Shown: in pieces, positions 63,901 to 64,000 of the stretch
Layout: every line of letters starts with the position of its first letter
Numbering within the stretch: the first letter of the stretch is position 1
Assembly: GCA_023525715.1 (NCBI GenBank)
Contig: CM042011.1
Location: 60,151,354-60,215,353, forward strand
Length of the DNA: 64,000 bases
DNA from: Cichorium intybus
Taxonomy: Eukaryota; Streptophyta; Magnoliopsida; Asterales; Asteraceae
Direction: 5' to 3'
Made by a program: the position numbers and the translations under genes
The notes under the pieces: generated by a model
What the model was told of the DNA's origin: nothing
Database searches by the model: none
What the model saw: only the letters and a program-made list of their open reading frames with translations

Positions 63901-64000
63901 TTCACCACTATGAACTGTGATTTTCTTGAAACAGATTACTACTATGTCTCCCAACATAGTGGTCAGGAGGAGATAGAGTGTTCAGACGCACTAAGTTGGT
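60961..64000 (+). CDS. copia gag-protease-integrase polyprotein, partial
   Basis: From the ATG at 60961, 40 bp after the primer site, the frame is open to the last base of the window (1013 codons read without a stop). The gag domain has LNSQNYALWTRMI (about residues 39-51). A CCHC knuckle lies at 282-295 (CEHCGMMKHTKEQC), the aspartic protease motif WILDSGATD at 577-585, and the GAG-pre-integrase motif WHRRLGHPS at about 709. The integrase core follows with D767, D830 and E866, giving the classical D-35-E spacing. Low-complexity Gly/Asn/Pro and charged sequence separates the knuckle from the protease by about 280 residues, which is long for the family. There is no lesion in the visible part, so this copy may be intact; the reverse transcriptase half is outside. 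Confidence 0.92.
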   Translation, partial: MSEGDIPNTDLAIQLANLIRNSQPQNPKLSDSLQINLKLNSQNYALWTRMIRVAIGGKSKALLSHLTSNPPDQDDGNFEQWEQDDLVVFSWLIQNIEPLLASNLTEYPTAKSLWDALVVTYSSGKDKLQTFNLHVKANEFKQSSTSLEDFWITLQGIWGEIERIDPNPMKCPVDIQTYTRIRSEQKLFQFLNAIDRKYDSVKRDILRWDPLPTAEAAYAAVRKEAAHQNILGTISNEQQGLAMGLFTSDSCGGGFISKGNRRPENFSKGNRFPKEDKTHLKCEHCGMMKHTKEQCFKLVGYPEWWIDGHKKPKASVEQDGGGRGKASAAVGNSSAAINGDGSHGGFGGVAIGSTNQLRPTTRPTSPPNNQHRGQSDHRGQPDNQGKSCKGSTHSTVPNRTIEANRTTSASNYNNRAVGLGGDGTNSQACLPNQFRPAIYRRELVSGAPPPKRTSDGDWMVAAEKSSEADRKSYGCFGFLGEEDAIVREEGSSTGKSQAGNENGGCIKSQAEMIPIFNPKNTNFNFDPNKFEMSELTLEVYSLVPYIERSLKTCRNDPQNGGSANITFSCDNIRDKTWILDSGATDTMTYEISDLISLSKPRKAQIQTANGEKMEVKQGGTIEFSPMLKLSNCLYVPSLSQNLLSISHVTKELNCSVLMHPTFCILQDIRTGTIIGRGTEKQGLYYVDEMSQNGTVMMAHGTTEREAWLWHRRLGHPSTGYLHTLFPKLFPSKRLSLCETCVLAKSHRQTFKPNNTRVDVPFSLIHSDVWGPSPIIGGQNLRFFVLFVDDCTRMTWIYFLKNKSEVLDKFVMFHTMIQTQFQKNIQIFRSDNGGEFVNTSMKQFFQSKGIIHQTTCPHTPEQNGVAERKNRFLLEITRALLIESKVPKFFWPEALATATYLINRLPTNTLKFKTPLQTLSEFVKIPSLLMLEPKIFGCTAFVHIPRSNRNKLDPCAEKCVFVGYGVNQKGYRCYNPKTHHMFTTMNCDFLETDYYYVSQHSGQEEIECSDALSW

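Larger units (their letters stand above)
60685..64000 (+). mobile_element. second Ty1/copia element, runs off the right edge
   Basis: A 225-bp 5' LTR, a perfect initiator-Met-tRNA primer site and an unbroken gag-protease-integrase frame are present. The reverse transcriptase, RNase H and 3' LTR lie beyond the window. The candidate target duplication is gaggc or part of it (60680-60684), which cannot be checked here. Confidence 0.9.

Overview
The window is AT-rich, intron-containing nuclear DNA from a flowering plant. It is eudicot-like; an Asteraceae source is a guess from the general look of the repeats, not a demonstrated assignment. It is a transposon graveyard with only one clearly intact host gene: a nine-exon gene for a multi-pass membrane protein at 23471-25275. 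Almost everything else I could assign is a mobile element, and many boundaries were fixed from terminal repeats plus target-site duplications (TSDs) read directly in the sequence.

Layout. 1-6.3 kb: 5' part of a minus-strand Helitron, a (TA)n tract, and a truncated Ty3/gypsy chromovirus (3' LTR plus chromodomain end of the integrase). 6.28-9.41 kb: a 3.1-kb solo LTR with TSD aaccc. 9.6-22.3 kb: a train of five DNA transposons, each separated from the next by a (TA)n tract: TIR element A (9755-11378), a 4.8-kb MULE with about 100-bp TIRs and a FAR1/MULE transposase (11498-16319), Helitron H1 with a helicase remnant (16430-19472), Helitron H2 (19575-20678), and TIR element B (20763-22152). The TIR elements share related outer ends (GG...GTTCAA or GGGAAAAGTGAA). 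23.4-25.3 kb: the host gene. 25.7-30.6 kb: a young Ty1/copia element with non-canonical TA...TA LTR ends, TSD cacgg, and a frameshift plus a nonsense codon in pol. 31.9-40.7 kb: a three-level nest. A MULE with 9-bp TSD holds a hAT element with 8-bp TSD gatgcaag, which holds a 6.5-kb Helitron (H3) inside a (TA)n tract; H3 carries a RING-finger exon fragment. 41.4-49.3 kb: a decayed plant transposase-like gene, a 1.9-kb foldback element with about 0.8-kb arms and TSD attctgaaa, a hAT MITE with TSD cttgcatc, and Helitron H4. 50.7-53.6 kb: Helitron H5, carrying pieces of four unrelated host genes (isochorismatase/nicotinamidase-like, a membrane protein, prolyl-oligopeptidase-like, isoprenylcysteine methylesterase-like), all in its own orientation. 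53.8-55.0 kb: a degenerate tandem array of about 83-bp units. 55.8-57.5 kb: a CACTA deletion derivative. 57.75-60.25 kb: two PIF/Harbinger elements in tandem sharing one TTA; the first keeps a Myb-like ORF1 with a frameshift. 60.7-64.0 kb: 5' LTR, primer site and an uninterrupted gag-protease-integrase frame of a second Ty1/copia element running off the right edge.

The main theme is that pure TA microsatellites act as boundaries and landing sites for two unrelated transposon classes, MULE-like TIR elements and Helitrons. The same DNA shows repeated host-gene capture by Helitrons and probably by a MULE. Coordinates of degenerate repeats are accurate to a few bases; element families were assigned by motif recognition without database searches.
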